Shown here: positions 19,384 through 29,544 of the stretch, in pieces
Layout: the number at the start of each line of letters is the position of its first letter
How positions within the stretch are numbered: the first letter of the stretch is position 1
From: Ostreococcus lucimarinus CCE9901
Lineage: Eukaryota > Chlorophyta > Mamiellophyceae > Mamiellales > Bathycoccaceae
Direction of reading: 5' to 3'
Assembly (NCBI RefSeq): GCF_000092065.1
Contig: NC_009360.1
Coordinates: 248,001 to 312,000 of the forward strand
DNA length: 64,000 bases
Program-made: the position numbers and the translations under genes
Notes under the pieces: model-generated
Database searches by the model: none
What the model was told of the DNA's origin: nothing
What the model saw: only the letters and a program-made list of their open reading frames with translations

Positions 19384-20961
19384 TTACCCCCAAAATGAGT
19401 CGACTACCTTAGACACTTTCTCTTTATGTCCGCGCCCGTGCTTTTCTTTCGAGTGATTCACCTTGGGCGCGCCAAAGTTGCTGTGCTTGCTGTTTTTACG
19501 TTGCTTCTCAAGCTTCAACCGCTGTCGTATAGCGTCGGCGGCAGCGGCGGGATCGACTGACATCATCGATGCCGTTTCCATTGCAAGCTTTTTCTGAGCC
19601 GCTTTTCGTTCTTTTCTCAATTCCGCTTTGCTCGGCGCCACGCTCGGCGCTTGCCGTCGAGCCCGGCGTTGCTCGGAGCTTTCGTCTGAATCTGTCACTG
19701 AAGGTTCCTCAAACGCTCGATGATTGAATTCCTTCATAGGCCCAACTTCTTCGTCGTACGTGCCGCGTTTGTTGATCCCATCCTCTTCGTTCATCGCAGC
19801 CTGAACTTGCGCTGCTAGATCGGCGATTTCGTCGTCGTTGAGCTTTAAGTCATACTGAGGTTCCTTGTCTTCTTCTAGCTCTTCTTCTACCGCCTCTTCT
19901 TCCTCTTCTTCCTCGTCGCCTTCATCACTTGATAGATCTAATTCGCGCTCCGAGCTCGCCGACCGTCCGTCTTCGAAAACTTGCGCGGTATAATCCTCGA
20001 GCTCTTTCTCTTGATTCTTCGTGAAACCGCTCGCTCTCAACTGAACGTCGATGGCTTGGCTTGGGATGGATTCGGCGACTACAGCTTTAAAATCGGGATC
20101 TGGCTCGCCCATGGGATCGTCCTCGGCGCGATAATCCCAATGTCGAACAAAAAATCTATGCAAACACTTCACATCTCGCCAAAACAACTCCTCGGCGTTC
20201 GGATGGTTCGTGGAAATCATCTGAGGGAAGTCGATGATGATGAGCTTCTTTTTCTCGTTCAACATCAAGTTGAACTCGTTGTAATCGCAATGTACCAACC
20301 CGTGTTTCGCAAGCTTGACGATGTTTTTCATACAGTCGCGGTAAATCTCTCCAGGATTATCTGGGTCGCGTATCTGCCTCAAAGGCGCCCCACGAACGAC
20401 GGACATCAACACTGCGTGCCTATTCGCATCGATTGGTTCCGGCACGGGAAATCCGTATTCGTACAAAGCCACCATGAATTGATGTTCTTTCATCGCTGCC
20501 AAACGGGACAAATACAACCAATTGTATTGCGTCCGTTTACCGAGATAATCTCTCTTACTCTTCACGTCCCTAAAAGAAGTTCGTCCCAATCGGTGAAGCT
20601 TGAGCGCCATCTGCCGTCCTTCGCCGTCTACGACTTCGTACACGTCCGACTCTTTCCCGACGCCAATCTTTCTCCCAACCCCAACGATCGACCCACGATT
20701 AACAAACGCCTTCAGTGCTAAAAAATCGTACCCAAGCGGCGTCAAGCGGTACCCGTCGTACTCCTTATTTTCGTGATGCACCAACTTGTGCTTCAGGAGC
20801 TCTTTAATGTGCTTGAACCCACCGCCGCGCTTCAACCCGGCGATGGCGTTGATGAGCTGCACGGGGACGATTTCGTGGTTCTTCATTCCCATCTCCGTCG
20901 CGACGAGCACGCGCCAGGTGTCTTTGTCGAGGTATCGGAGAATGTTCACGTCAAACTTCAT
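19384..20961 (-). CDS. RIO2: RIO2 atypical kinase, late 40S maturation factor
   Basis: A 525-residue protein with the N-terminal winged-helix domain (MKFDVNILRYLDKDTWRVL ... RLTPLGYDFLALKAF), the flexible ATP loop GVGKESDVYEV, the lysine block MALKLHRLGRTSFR, catalytic LVHCDYNEFN and the RIO2 hallmark IDFPQMIS. The C-terminal third is acidic then lysine-rich. RIO2 binds pre-40S particles in the cytoplasm and acts as an ATPase checkpoint for 20S pre-rRNA maturation. A 19-bp hairpin lies about 80 bases upstream of its ATG. Confidence 0.97.
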   Translation of the reverse strand: MKFDVNILRYLDKDTWRVLVATEMGMKNHEIVPVQLINAIAGLKRGGGFKHIKELLKHKLVHHENKEYDGYRLTPLGYDFLALKAFVNRGSIVGVGRKIGVGKESDVYEVVDGEGRQMALKLHRLGRTSFRDVKSKRDYLGKRTQYNWLYLSRLAAMKEHQFMVALYEYGFPVPEPIDANRHAVLMSVVRGAPLRQIRDPDNPGEIYRDCMKNIVKLAKHGLVHCDYNEFNLMLNEKKKLIIIDFPQMISTNHPNAEELFWRDVKCLHRFFVRHWDYRAEDDPMGEPDPDFKAVVAESIPSQAIDVQLRASGFTKNQEKELEDYTAQVFEDGRSASSERELDLSSDEGDEEEEEEEAVEEELEEDKEPQYDLKLNDDEIADLAAQVQAAMNEEDGINKRGTYDEEVGPMKEFNHRAFEEPSVTDSDESSEQRRARRQAPSVAPSKAELRKERKAAQKKLAMETASMMSVDPAAAADAIRQRLKLEKQRKNSKHSNFGAPKVNHSKEKHGRGHKEKVSKVVDSFWG

Positions 20962-21038
20962 GGCGGCGGCGGCTGAAGCGTGACGGTGACGACAGCGGCG
21001 GCGTCACTATCCAGCGAACGCGCGGCGAGCGTGTGCGA

Positions 21039-21079
21039 GCGACAAACACCGTTGCTCGCCGAGCAACGGTGTTTGTCGC
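21039..21079. repeat. Perfect 19-bp inverted repeat, 3-base loop
   Basis: Arm 21039-21057 is the exact reverse complement of 21061-21079, with loop GCC. This is the longest perfect hairpin noticed in the window. It sits upstream of RIO2 on one side and 13 bases before a short ORF on the other. Confidence 0.9.
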
Positions 21080-21092
21080 GCGCGTCGAGACG

Positions 21093-21173
21093 ATGACGGT
21101 CGGTACGTTGCGCGGTGGTGGTCGAGGCACGCTCTGGGGACAGGTGCGCCGAGACGTTCTCGTGGACAAGTAA
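21093..21173 (+). CDS. Candidate 26-residue small ORF
   Basis: ATG at 21093, stop TAA at 21171-21173. The peptide begins MTVGTLRGGGRGTLWGQ and ends VLVDK, basic and glycine-rich, with codons typical of neighbouring genes. It would restore the alternating strand order (RIO2 minus, this plus, kinase minus) and has A/T-rich DNA after its stop. No family is recognised and chance is a real possibility; an exon of a spliced transcript is another. Confidence 0.3.
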   Translation: MTVGTLRGGGRGTLWGQVRRDVLVDK

Positions 21174-21266
21174 GAATTTCTTTTGTTTACAACATAAAGG
21201 ATGCGTAGCAATAGTAAGGCGTGACAATGTGTGCTTTTTTTCGTGTTTTTGTACATTTGCTTCGTG

Positions 21267-23261
21267 TCAAGCGCGCTGGCCGCGATCGAGGGCGTTTTGC
21301 CTCGATGCGAGCGTGGCGGAGAGCTGCGAAAGCCGAGCGTGCGTGCTGCCGTCAATGACCAGCGGCGGAGTGATGTGCAAGCCTGGGCCTTCGCCTATGA
21401 GGAACTGTAGAAGCGTTTGCGCGCGACCGTAAGTGTCCGACGCAGTCTGCTTGTTCTCCGCCAATTCCTCCCGAACGCCTTCTTTTGCGAGCTTGCAGAT
21501 TTGTTGGTACACCAACTCCATGCCGTCGGGAAGCGCCGAATTCATATCGAAGCCAGCGGCGTTGCAAGCCGCCGCTGCCTTTTCGGCGCGCGTATGGGCG
21601 GCTTGAAACGCTTCTCCGATTCTCACTGTCGCGCGCTTAGCACTGACGGCCATCGAGCTTCCTGCTGTGGGGGAACTATCTGCGGACGAAGTGCTCGCGC
21701 TCGTCCCACTGAGCGCGATGGATGATGACTTTTGCTCGGTCGTGAGGATTTCAGACGCGAATCTGTGCGCCGTGCGCAGCGCTGCGAGAGAAATCAAGCC
21801 CAAGGATAGCGCCTCGAGCTTGCTTCCCGCGTTCCAATGTTCCATCGAACTGTCGCGCAGCACCGCGGCGGCTTTCTCTAAAACGCCCACGCGCACTCCG
21901 AGTTGCGCGACGAGTATTTGAGACTGCGTTTGCGCGCGCGCGGCGAGCGTCATCGGTTGACTCGAAGGCGATGTCCCTCGCGACATGCGCGCGCGACCTC
22001 CGAACGTGGCACCCGCCCCATCCCTTGGACTGAGTGACATGCGCGACAACGGCGACGAACCGAGTGACGGCGAGCGCATCGCCGTAGACTTTGGCCCACT
22101 CGCTCCTGGCGACGATACCAAGACGTAGTCGCCACCGATATTCATCTTATCCCCATTTTCTTGCACTTTTGTAGACGTCGGCACCGGACGACTGATCGGT
22201 CGTTGCGCTTGTTCCGCGAGACGTATCGACGTCGGCGACGGGCTCGCGCTCTCGACATCCATATCAAACGGCATCGTTTCGCTATCGTCGCTACAGCCGC
22301 TCCGAGAAATCCTTCCCTGCGAATTCTGAGCGCCTGGTTTCGTCGGAATGCCGACTCCAACGTCGGCCGCTTTCAAGAACGGATGATTGAAAAACTCTTC
22401 AAAAGAGATGCGATTCGCGGCGTCGCGGTGAAGCAAGCCGCGAAGTAAGTCGATGCACTCAGCCGACAACCCTTGGGCGATGTGGATGGGAATCTTGAAC
22501 TCGGTCTTTTGAATGTTGCGCAGGAGCTGCACTTGATTTTGCCCCGTGAACGGCACGGTACCGACGAGCATCTCAAACAATATCGCCCCCACGCTCCACA
22601 AATCCGCCTTGGCGTCGTATCGCTGATAATTCAAAACTTCGGGCGCCATGTACAGCGGACTCCCGCACACGGTGTCCGCCATCCCTTCGCTGTCGCGAAT
22701 GTATCTCGCGAACCCAAAATCAGCGATTTTCAACTCGGCGTTCAAATCGTTCGAAGTCAACAGCAAATTTTGCGGTTTCAAATCTCGATGCACGATCTGC
22801 GCCTTGCGCATCGCCTTGAGCCCCCTCGCGAGCTGAAGCATGAAACGTCTCGCCGCGATTTCTTCCATCCTTCCGTGCCTCTTGATGAACTGACTCAGAT
22901 CCCCCCCCCCACAATATTCCAACACGATGTACACCGTCTCGTTCGAGCTCTGCATATCGATAAACCGGAGAATATTTTCGTCTCGCATCCTTCGCATCAC
23001 CTCCACCTCGAGTTTCAAACTCTCCCTCAACTTTTTACTCAACCGCTCGCACGCGATCTCCTTCACCGCCACCACCGCCCCCGTCTTCACGCACGTCGCT
23101 CGCCACACCGTCGCGAACGACCCTCGACCGAGCGTCGCGTCGTCCAGCGCCCACCTCTCGCCCACCGTTCGCCGTCGTCCGCTCGCCCCGCGCGCGCGCG
23201 TCGTCCACCCCTCTCGCGACGCGTCCGCCACCCCGCGCGTCCCATCCGTCGTCCGCGTCAT
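21267..23261 (-). CDS. ATG1/ULK-like serine/threonine kinase
   Basis: The first in-frame ATG at 23261 gives 664 residues. The kinase domain occupies about 40-300: glycine loop LGRGSFATVWRA, VAVKEIACERLSKKL, catalytic IVHRDLKPQNLLL, DFGFARYI, APEVLNYQRYDAKADLWSVG. These are closest to plant ATG1 and ULK1/2 kinases, which start autophagosome formation. A Ser/Pro-rich linker follows, then a helical C-terminal region (about 470-650) that would correspond to the MIT-like ATG13-binding part. The open frame upstream of 23261 contains a duplicated segment and is not included. Confidence 0.9.
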   Translation of the reverse strand: MTRTTDGTRGVADASREGWTTRARGASGRRRTVGERWALDDATLGRGSFATVWRATCVKTGAVVAVKEIACERLSKKLRESLKLEVEVMRRMRDENILRFIDMQSSNETVYIVLEYCGGGDLSQFIKRHGRMEEIAARRFMLQLARGLKAMRKAQIVHRDLKPQNLLLTSNDLNAELKIADFGFARYIRDSEGMADTVCGSPLYMAPEVLNYQRYDAKADLWSVGAILFEMLVGTVPFTGQNQVQLLRNIQKTEFKIPIHIAQGLSAECIDLLRGLLHRDAANRISFEEFFNHPFLKAADVGVGIPTKPGAQNSQGRISRSGCSDDSETMPFDMDVESASPSPTSIRLAEQAQRPISRPVPTSTKVQENGDKMNIGGDYVLVSSPGASGPKSTAMRSPSLGSSPLSRMSLSPRDGAGATFGGRARMSRGTSPSSQPMTLAARAQTQSQILVAQLGVRVGVLEKAAAVLRDSSMEHWNAGSKLEALSLGLISLAALRTAHRFASEILTTEQKSSSIALSGTSASTSSADSSPTAGSSMAVSAKRATVRIGEAFQAAHTRAEKAAAACNAAGFDMNSALPDGMELVYQQICKLAKEGVREELAENKQTASDTYGRAQTLLQFLIGEGPGLHITPPLVIDGSTHARLSQLSATLASRQNALDRGQRA

Positions 23262-23749
23262 CCCGCTCGAGTCACTCTTTCGTTTTCCTTCGCGTCCCGG
23301 GACTTCCCGCGCTTCGTCGACGCGTTCGAATCTCGTCGACGCGCGACGTTCGCGTTCGAACGGCACCGTCCTCGCGTCGTCGTCTTCGGGTGGTTCTTCG
23401 ACGCGTCGCTCGCGTCCGTCGCTCGCGTCGTTCGGCGCGTCGATCGACGTCGTCGCGCGCTCGGCTCCCGGCGCCGCGCCTCGGCGTCGCCGCGCGACGC
23501 CCTCTCGCGTCGCCGCGCGCGGGCGCGAGGCGTCGCGTCGTTCGGACCCTCTCTTGGCGACAACCCTCGCGTGGCGAAGACCGCGTCGACGCGCGGGTGT
23601 CTCGTCGCGTCGTTCGGACCCTCTCTTGGCGACGACCCTCGCGTGGCGAAGACCGCGTCGACGCGCGGGTGTCTCGCGCGCGCCGCGACGACGGCCGCGA
23701 CGCGCGCGCCGCACCGCGCGACGGCGGCGCGATCGCGATCGCGATCGAG
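23262..23749. promoter_or_regulatory. Divergent promoter region, kinase and site-2 protease
   Basis: 488 bases between two start codons, extremely GC- and CG-rich. Apart from the 72-base tandem duplication at 23532-23675 only simple CG-rich repeats are seen. Long open frames here on both strands reflect base composition. Confidence 0.6.
23532..23675. repeat. 72-base tandem duplication, two copies
   Basis: Copies 23532-23603 and 23604-23675 differ at one base (A at 23562, G at 23634). The unit starts GTCGCGTCGTTCGGACC and is a multiple of three, so any frame through it stays open. Confidence 0.9.
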
Positions 23750-23822
23750 ATGGCGGCGCGGTGCGCCTCGACCGCGCGCGCGGCGACGATTCGCCGTGGA
23801 CGCGGGCGCGCGACGCGCGCGA

Positions 23823-23858
<36 letters not shown>

Positions 23859-25222
23859 GGACGACGACGGGACGACGGCGCGCGGCGCGCGGAGGCGCGG
23901 GAGACGCGCGAGGGCGCGCGAAAGTGACGCCGGGAAGCGATGGCGCGACGCGGGCGCGCGACGCGGGCGCGGCGCGCGGCGACGGTGGGGGCGGGACGAC
24001 GGCGCGAAGGACGACGACGCGACGACGCGAGGACGCGAACGCGGGGGGGAGGGAGGGAGGGACGCGCGCGAACGGTCGCGCGCTCGCGACGCTCGGAATG
24101 GCGAGCGCGATGGGGATCGATTTTGAGGGACCGGGGAGCGTGATAACGGCGATCGGGGTGCTGGCGGTGATCATCACGGCGCACGAGTGCGGGCACTTTT
24201 TCGCGGCGCGAGCGCGGGGGATACACGTGAACGCGTTCGCGGTGGGGTTCGGGCCGAATCTTTTCACGTATCGCGGACCGGAGGTGGAGTATAGCTTGAA
24301 AGCGATCCCGCTCGGGGGATACGTGGCGTTTCCGGACGATGATGAGGATTGTCCGTACCCGGAGGACGATCCGGATTTGTTGCGCAACAGGCCGACGAGC
24401 GATCGCGCGTTGGTCGTCTCCGCGGGCATCATCGCCAACGTGCTTTTTGCGTTCGGGATTTTGTACAACCAAGTCACCACGGTTGGATTCGCGGAGCAAA
24501 AATTTGAACCCGGAGTCGTCGTCAAGGCGTTTACGAGTTCGTCGGTCGCGCGAGACGCGGGCATCGAGGCGGGCGATATCATTTTATCCGTCGACGGCGA
24601 AAAACTGGCGGCGAGCGGGAAATCGGTGGGTAAAGTCGTGAACGCGGTGAAAAACTCGCCGAACGATGTCTTGAAATTCGAGCTCATGCGAATCGGCGCG
24701 GACGGGGCGCCCGAGGTGAAGATTGTCGAGTTGCGCCCGAGCGCGACGCCGACTGGCGACGGTAAAGTCGGCGTCAAGCTCGAATCCAACTCGAGCGTAT
24801 CCAAACATATCGCGAGCAATCCGATCGAGGCCGCTTCGTTGGCCGGTAATGAATTCGCTCGGTTGACGGCTTTGGTGTGGAAAAGCCTCTCTGGTTTGTT
24901 CCTGCACTTTGACGACAACAAGTCGCAGGTGAGCGGGCCCATCGCCATCGTGGCCACGGGGGCAGAGGTGATGCGAAGCGATGTCAGTGGGCTGTATCAG
25001 TTCGCAGCAGTCATCAACATTAACCTCGCCATCGTCAACTTGCTTCCTTTACCAGCGCTCGACGGTGGATTTCTACTACTCATCGCCATCGAAGCCGCGC
25101 GGGGCGGGAAGAAGATTCCGCTCGAAATTGAGCAAAGCATCACAGGCGCGGGCGTGCTGTTCCTGTTGATTTCGGGCGCGTCGTTGATACTTCGAGACAC
25201 GATAAATTTGATTCCTCATTAG
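23750..25222 (+). CDS. Plastid-type site-2 intramembrane zinc protease (M50B)
   Basis: The ATG at 23750 gives 490 residues with a long Thr/Arg/Ala-rich, transit-like N-terminus. The first membrane helix holds the zinc site HECGH (about residues 146-150). A PDZ domain follows (GVVVKAFTSSSVARDAGIEAGDIILSVDG, read in two parts) and the last third has the second active-site motif LPLPALDGG before two more membrane helices. This is the RseP/ARASP arrangement; the plant relatives sit in the chloroplast inner envelope. The substrate is unknown. The gene converges on RPL29. Confidence 0.92.
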
Positions 25223-25408
25223 CCATACTTTTACGACTTAGATTCGGCACGCTTTCAATAGCCTTTGTAAACGCGCGCGCGCGCGAAAAACGAGCCCCTC
25301 GAGCGCGGTCGTCGTCGTCGTCGAACGCGGTGGTTGAACGCAATTGCTCGTTTTCGCATTACTCATATTCGCTAAGAATTAATTGTTCGCTAATTTTACG
25401 CCATGAAA

Positions 25409-26202
25409 TCAAAGGTAAATGTTCGCGGTGCGCTCCTTGAACTTCAACTCTCGCGAGTCGCGCTTGTTCACGCCCTCCGCAACCTCGCGTTCGCGCTTGA
25501 CAGTGTACAATTGCGCAACTTTGGTCTTCAAGATACCGAAGTGGTGCGGCTTGAACTCCTTACGCGTGCTTTGACGCATGCGCAACTGGAACAACATCTT
25601 CTTGCTCTTCGTCACCTCCTCCAAAAGCGCCTCGTTGGACAAATCCTTGAAATCCTTCACCTTGGTCGGCTTGAGCGCGGTGTACTCATCCTCCGCCGCG
25701 GCGTCGCCCTCGGCGCGCACGACCACGGTCGCGGCGCGCTTGGGCGCACTGCGTCCGGAAACCTGCATCATCGTAAAAAACCACCCACTTCGTCAGTCCA
25801 CGCGCTTCCTCGCCCTTCGCCCTCGCTCGCCCTTCGCCCTCGCCTCGCGCTCGGGTTTCAGGGTTTCCCAAAGATGACGATTTCACCCTGCCCCCCCCCC
25901 CCGCGCGCCATCCTTCGCGACTCCCGCCCACGCCGCGCGCGCGCGTCGTCGAACGTAATTTCCTCCGCCCATCCCTCGACCGTCGTTCGTCATCGCGCGT
26001 TCGCGCGCGCGTCACCCCTCGCGCCATCGCCCGCGTCCGCGTCCCGCCTCCTCGCGCGCGTCGTCGTCGTCGTCGTCGTCGCGTCCTTCGCGCGCGGGTT
26101 CGCGCGCCCCCCCCCCGCGTCGATCACTTTTCGCGCGCGTCCACGCACCTTGATCGCGCACGTCGCGCGCGTCGCGGAGGACAACGAAGTCGCGGCGAAC
26201 AT
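25409..26202 (-). CDS. RPL29: Chloroplast 50S ribosomal protein L29 (uL29), two exons
   Basis: Exon 1 is 26202-26149 (MFAATSLSSATRATCAIK, a transit peptide start) and exon 2 is 25762-25409; they join in phase 0 to give 135 residues. The 386-base intron starts GTGCGT and has ACTGAC about 30 bases before the acceptor. The core LSNEALLEEVTKSKKMLFQLRMRQ is typical of uL29, which sits near the exit tunnel of the plastid ribosome. Reading exon 2 alone from its internal ATGs would lose the transit peptide and retain intron bases. Confidence 0.92.
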
Positions 26203-26456
26203 CGAGGCGCGTCGTCGTCGTCGAGTGAGGCGGCGACGGCGCGACGGGCGCGCGTCGTCGCCATCGGGGCTGTCGACATCGCGCGAACGAGTCGTGGAAT
26301 ACGACGTTACCCCCACGACCCGTTCTGTGATAATATAGTGATCAGACACGCTCGTATACCCGAATGTCCGAATTTTGGATCGCGGCCGACCGGCCGCCCC
26401 TCGCCGCGAAAACCTGAAGTGCGCGCCCCGCACTCGCCGTCGAATCGATCGGGATC

Positions 26457-27254
26457 ATGTTGTCCGCGTCTTCGTTTACCGGCGTCAAGGTGTGCGCGCG
26501 CGCGAGCCAAAACAACCGCACGCGCGGTGCGCGCCAAAGCGTGCGCGTCAGCGCGAACGCCAAGGTGGACGCGTGCGATAAAAACAGCATCATCGTGTCC
26601 CCGAGCATCCTGAGCGCCAACTTCGCGAAGCTCGGCGAGGAGATCCAAGCGATCGATAAGGCTGGCGCGGAGTGGGTGCACGTGGACGTCATGGATGGGA
26701 GATTCGTGCCGAACATCACGATCGGACCGTTGGTCGTGGACGCGATTCGACCGGTGACGGATAAGGTGCTGGACTGCCACTTGATGATCGTGGAGCCGGA
26801 GCTTCGCGTGGCGGATTTCGCGAAAGCGGGCGCGGATATCATCTCCGTGCACGCCGAAGGCGCGGCGACGATTCACTTGCACCGCACAATCAACCAAATC
26901 AAGGATTTGGGGTGCAAGGCGGGCGTCGTGCTCAACCCGGGGACGCCCGTGAACGTGCTCGAGTACATCATCGAAGAGGTCGACTTGATCCTCGTCATGT
27001 CCGTCAACCCGGGCTTCGGCGGTCAATCGTTCATCGAATCTCAAGTCGAGAAGATTGCGCAAATCAAGAAAATGTGCGTCGCCAAGGGTGTGAACCCGTG
27101 GATCGAAGTCGACGGTGGCGTGTCCCCGGCAAACGCGTACAAGGTGATCGAAGCCGGCGCCAACGCCCTCGTCGCCGGCTCCGCCGTCTTCAACTCTCCG
27201 GACTACGCCGCGGCGATCGCGGGCATCAAGGCCAGCAAGCGCCCGGGTGCTTAA
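26457..27254 (+). CDS. RPE: Ribulose-phosphate 3-epimerase, chloroplast isoform
   Basis: 265 residues, with about 43 N-terminal residues forming a transit peptide before [19 protein letters not shown]-barrel motifs: [16 protein letters not shown] (metal and substrate site), [35 protein letters not shown]. It interconverts ribulose-5-phosphate and xylulose-5-phosphate in the Calvin cycle and plastid pentose phosphate pathway. It is divergent from plastid L29; a second isoform without presequence lies at 41687-42382. Confidence 0.96.
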   Translation: MLSASSFTGVKVCARASQNNRTRGARQSVRVSANAKVDACDKNSIIVSPSILSANFAKLGEEIQAIDKAGAEWVHVDVMDGRFVPNITIGPLVVDAIRPVTDKVLDCHLMIVEPELRVADFAKAGADIISVHAEGAATIHLHRTINQIKDLGCKAGVVLNPGTPVNVLEYIIEEVDLILVMSVNPGFGGQSFIESQVEKIAQIKKMCVAKGVNPWIEVDGGVSPANAYKVIEAGANALVAGSAVFNSPDYAAAIAGIKASKRPGA

Positions 27255-27427
27255 ACGCCCCGCAAACGATCGATTAAACTCTATTCCCCTCGATCATTGT
27301 TCGCGTATTTTGTCATAAACTCAACGCAGTGCGAGAACACCGCGCCGCCCCGACGCCTCGCCGGGCGCACATCTCGTCGCGCGCGACGCGCGCTCGCGCG
27401 AGCGGTGATCTCACGACCGGTGTCGCG

Positions 27428-29500
27428 ATGCGCGTCGCGCTCGCGCGCACCGCGCGAGCCTCGGCGTCGACGTCCCACGCCGCGTCCTTCGCCGCCGCGT
27501 CCTTCGCCGCGCGCGACCTCGCGCTCGATTTCGACGTCGTCGTCGTCGGTGGAGGGCACGCCGGGACCGAAGCCGCGGCGGCGGCCGCGAGGAAAGGCGC
27601 GCGCACGGCGTTGGTGACGCCGAATCCGTATAAAACGATCGGAGAGATGAGCTGCAACCCCTCCATCGGCGGCTTGGGCAAAGGAACGCTCGCGCGCGAG
27701 GTCGACGCGCTCGATGGTTTGATGGCGCGCGCCGCGGATGGGGGAGGCATTCAGTTTCGGATGTTGAATTCGAGCAAAGGCCCGGCGGTTCGAGGGGCGC
27801 GGGCGCAGATGGATCGCGAGTTGTACAAGGGAGAGATACAACGGTTGGTGAGCGCCGTCGGCGGCTTGGACGTCGTCGACGCGGCGGTGGTGGACTTAGA
27901 CATTGACCACGCGAGCGATGGATCGCGAGGAGTGATGCGAGGGGTAGTTTTAGACAATGGGCGCACGTTGCGCGCGAAATCAGTGGTGATCACGACTGGG
28001 ACGTTTTTGAACGGCGTGTTGCACATCGGCTCCAAGCGCGTCGTCGCGGGAAGACTCGCAAACGATACCACGCAACAGGCAGATTTAAAAGCGGGCGAGG
28101 CGGCGCACAGCTTGGCGCGAACACTTTATGGTATAGGTTTTAAGATGGGACGCATGAAGACCGGGACACCGCCGAGATTGGATGGGAAGACGATTGATTG
28201 GTCCGCGTGCGCGCCTCAACCAGGGGACGCAGTCCCGGTCCCTTTTGCGTTCACCTCGTCGAGTCGACCGGTGCACGCGGAGGCGTGGAAACCACCCGCT
28301 CGGCAAATAATGTGCCATAGCACGTATACAACGTCGGAGACTGAAAAGTACATCGCGGCAGCGCCTAAGTCAAAGTACGAGCTCGACGACGTCGAATCGC
28401 CGACGACGCCGAGATATTGTCCATCCATCGAGTCTAAAGTGAGAAGATTTCCAGGGCGCACCCATCGAATTTGGCTCGAACCGGAAGGTTTAAACACCGA
28501 TGTCGTTTATCCGAATGGAATCACGAATAATCTAGAACCCGAATTGCAGAAAGAAATGGTTCGCACCATTCCCGGTTTGGAAAACGCCGTGATACTCAGC
28601 CCCGGATACGGCGTCGAGTACGATTACGTGGATCCGCGAGAATTGCGAATAACGTTGGAGACGAAGCGCATACAGGGTTTGTTCTTAGCGGGACAGATCA
28701 ACGGCACGACTGGATACGAAGAAGCCGCGGCGCAGGGCGTCATCGCTGGAGCCAATGCGGCGAGCGTCGACGGCGAAGAATTTGTCGTACCGCGATACTC
28801 TAGCTACCTCGGCGTTCTCGTGGATGATTTGACGAGCAGAGGCACGAGCGAGCCATACCGCATGTTCAGCTCGCGCGTGGAGTATCGGTTGAGCATTCGT
28901 TCCGACAACGCGGATCTGCGTCTCACAGAACTCGGCGAACGGTACGGCGTCGTCTCCGCGGAGCGCGCTCGCGCGGCGGCCAGACGACGCACGTTGGTCG
29001 AACAAGCCGGTGGTGCACTCGACGCGATCACGCTCATACCATCTCGATGGCAAGCGTACGCGCCGGACCTACCGATCGCCAAGCACGGTCGACATCTCAG
29101 CGCGTCCAATATGTTGGCGCAAGGTTGGGACGTCGACAAAATTCTCCGCGTCGTCGCGGACGTCCTCGGTCCTTTGGATCCGCACGTGCGAGCGCTGCGT
29201 TCTGTAAACGAAGAAGATCGAAGCGCGTTCGAGTGCGCGGCGATCGAGGCGTATTACAAACCGTACATCGAGCGCCAGGCGCAGGATATCGACGACATGC
29301 GCCGCGAGGAAGAGCTCGCGATTCCGGAAACCTTTGATTACTCCGCCATCGACAATTTATCTCTCGAAGATCGAGAAAAGCTCGAGGCGGTGCGCCCGAC
29401 GACGTTCGCGCGCGCGAGTCGAATCTCCGGCGTCACCCCCGCGGCGCTACTCTCGCTCCTCCGAGTCGTGACGAAAAAATCGACGGTGAAACAGCGTTAG
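27428..29500 (+). CDS. mnmG: tRNA uridine-5-carboxymethylaminomethyl modification enzyme
   Basis: 690 residues from the ATG at 27428; the frame upstream begins only with GTG. After a short presequence comes the FAD-binding site [14 protein letters not shown] and the GidA signature [13 protein letters not shown]. Further family blocks are [39 protein letters not shown] and [11 protein letters not shown]. With its MnmE partner it builds the cmnm5/tau-m5 modification on wobble uridine of organellar tRNAs. It follows the plastid RPE gene in tandem (173-base gap). Confidence 0.96.
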   Translation: MRVALARTARASASTSHAASFAAASFAARDLALDFDVVVVGGGHAGTEAAAAAARKGARTALVTPNPYKTIGEMSCNPSIGGLGKGTLAREVDALDGLMARAADGGGIQFRMLNSSKGPAVRGARAQMDRELYKGEIQRLVSAVGGLDVVDAAVVDLDIDHASDGSRGVMRGVVLDNGRTLRAKSVVITTGTFLNGVLHIGSKRVVAGRLANDTTQQADLKAGEAAHSLARTLYGIGFKMGRMKTGTPPRLDGKTIDWSACAPQPGDAVPVPFAFTSSSRPVHAEAWKPPARQIMCHSTYTTSETEKYIAAAPKSKYELDDVESPTTPRYCPSIESKVRRFPGRTHRIWLEPEGLNTDVVYPNGITNNLEPELQKEMVRTIPGLENAVILSPGYGVEYDYVDPRELRITLETKRIQGLFLAGQINGTTGYEEAAAQGVIAGANAASVDGEEFVVPRYSSYLGVLVDDLTSRGTSEPYRMFSSRVEYRLSIRSDNADLRLTELGERYGVVSAERARAAARRRTLVEQAGGALDAITLIPSRWQAYAPDLPIAKHGRHLSASNMLAQGWDVDKILRVVADVLGPLDPHVRALRSVNEEDRSAFECAAIEAYYKPYIERQAQDIDDMRREEELAIPETFDYSAIDNLSLEDREKLEAVRPTTFARASRISGVTPAALLSLLRVVTKKSTVKQR

Positions 29501-29544
29501 AATTCTTTTTAGATAACAACAACCTAGGTAGCACGCAGCGCAAA

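Larger units (their letters stand above)
20962..21266. other. 305-base gap upstream of RIO2
   Basis: Between the RIO2 start and the ATG1-like kinase stop. The RIO2-proximal half is GC-rich and holds a perfect 19-bp hairpin and a 26-codon ORF on the + strand. The distal half (about 21170-21260) is A/T-rich with T runs, as expected for a 3' end or polyadenylation region. No tRNA or snRNA could be recognised. Confidence 0.6.

Noticed and set aside
23272-24957. 561-residue open frame antisense to the site-2 protease
   Set aside because: No domains, overlaps a clear gene, composition-driven.
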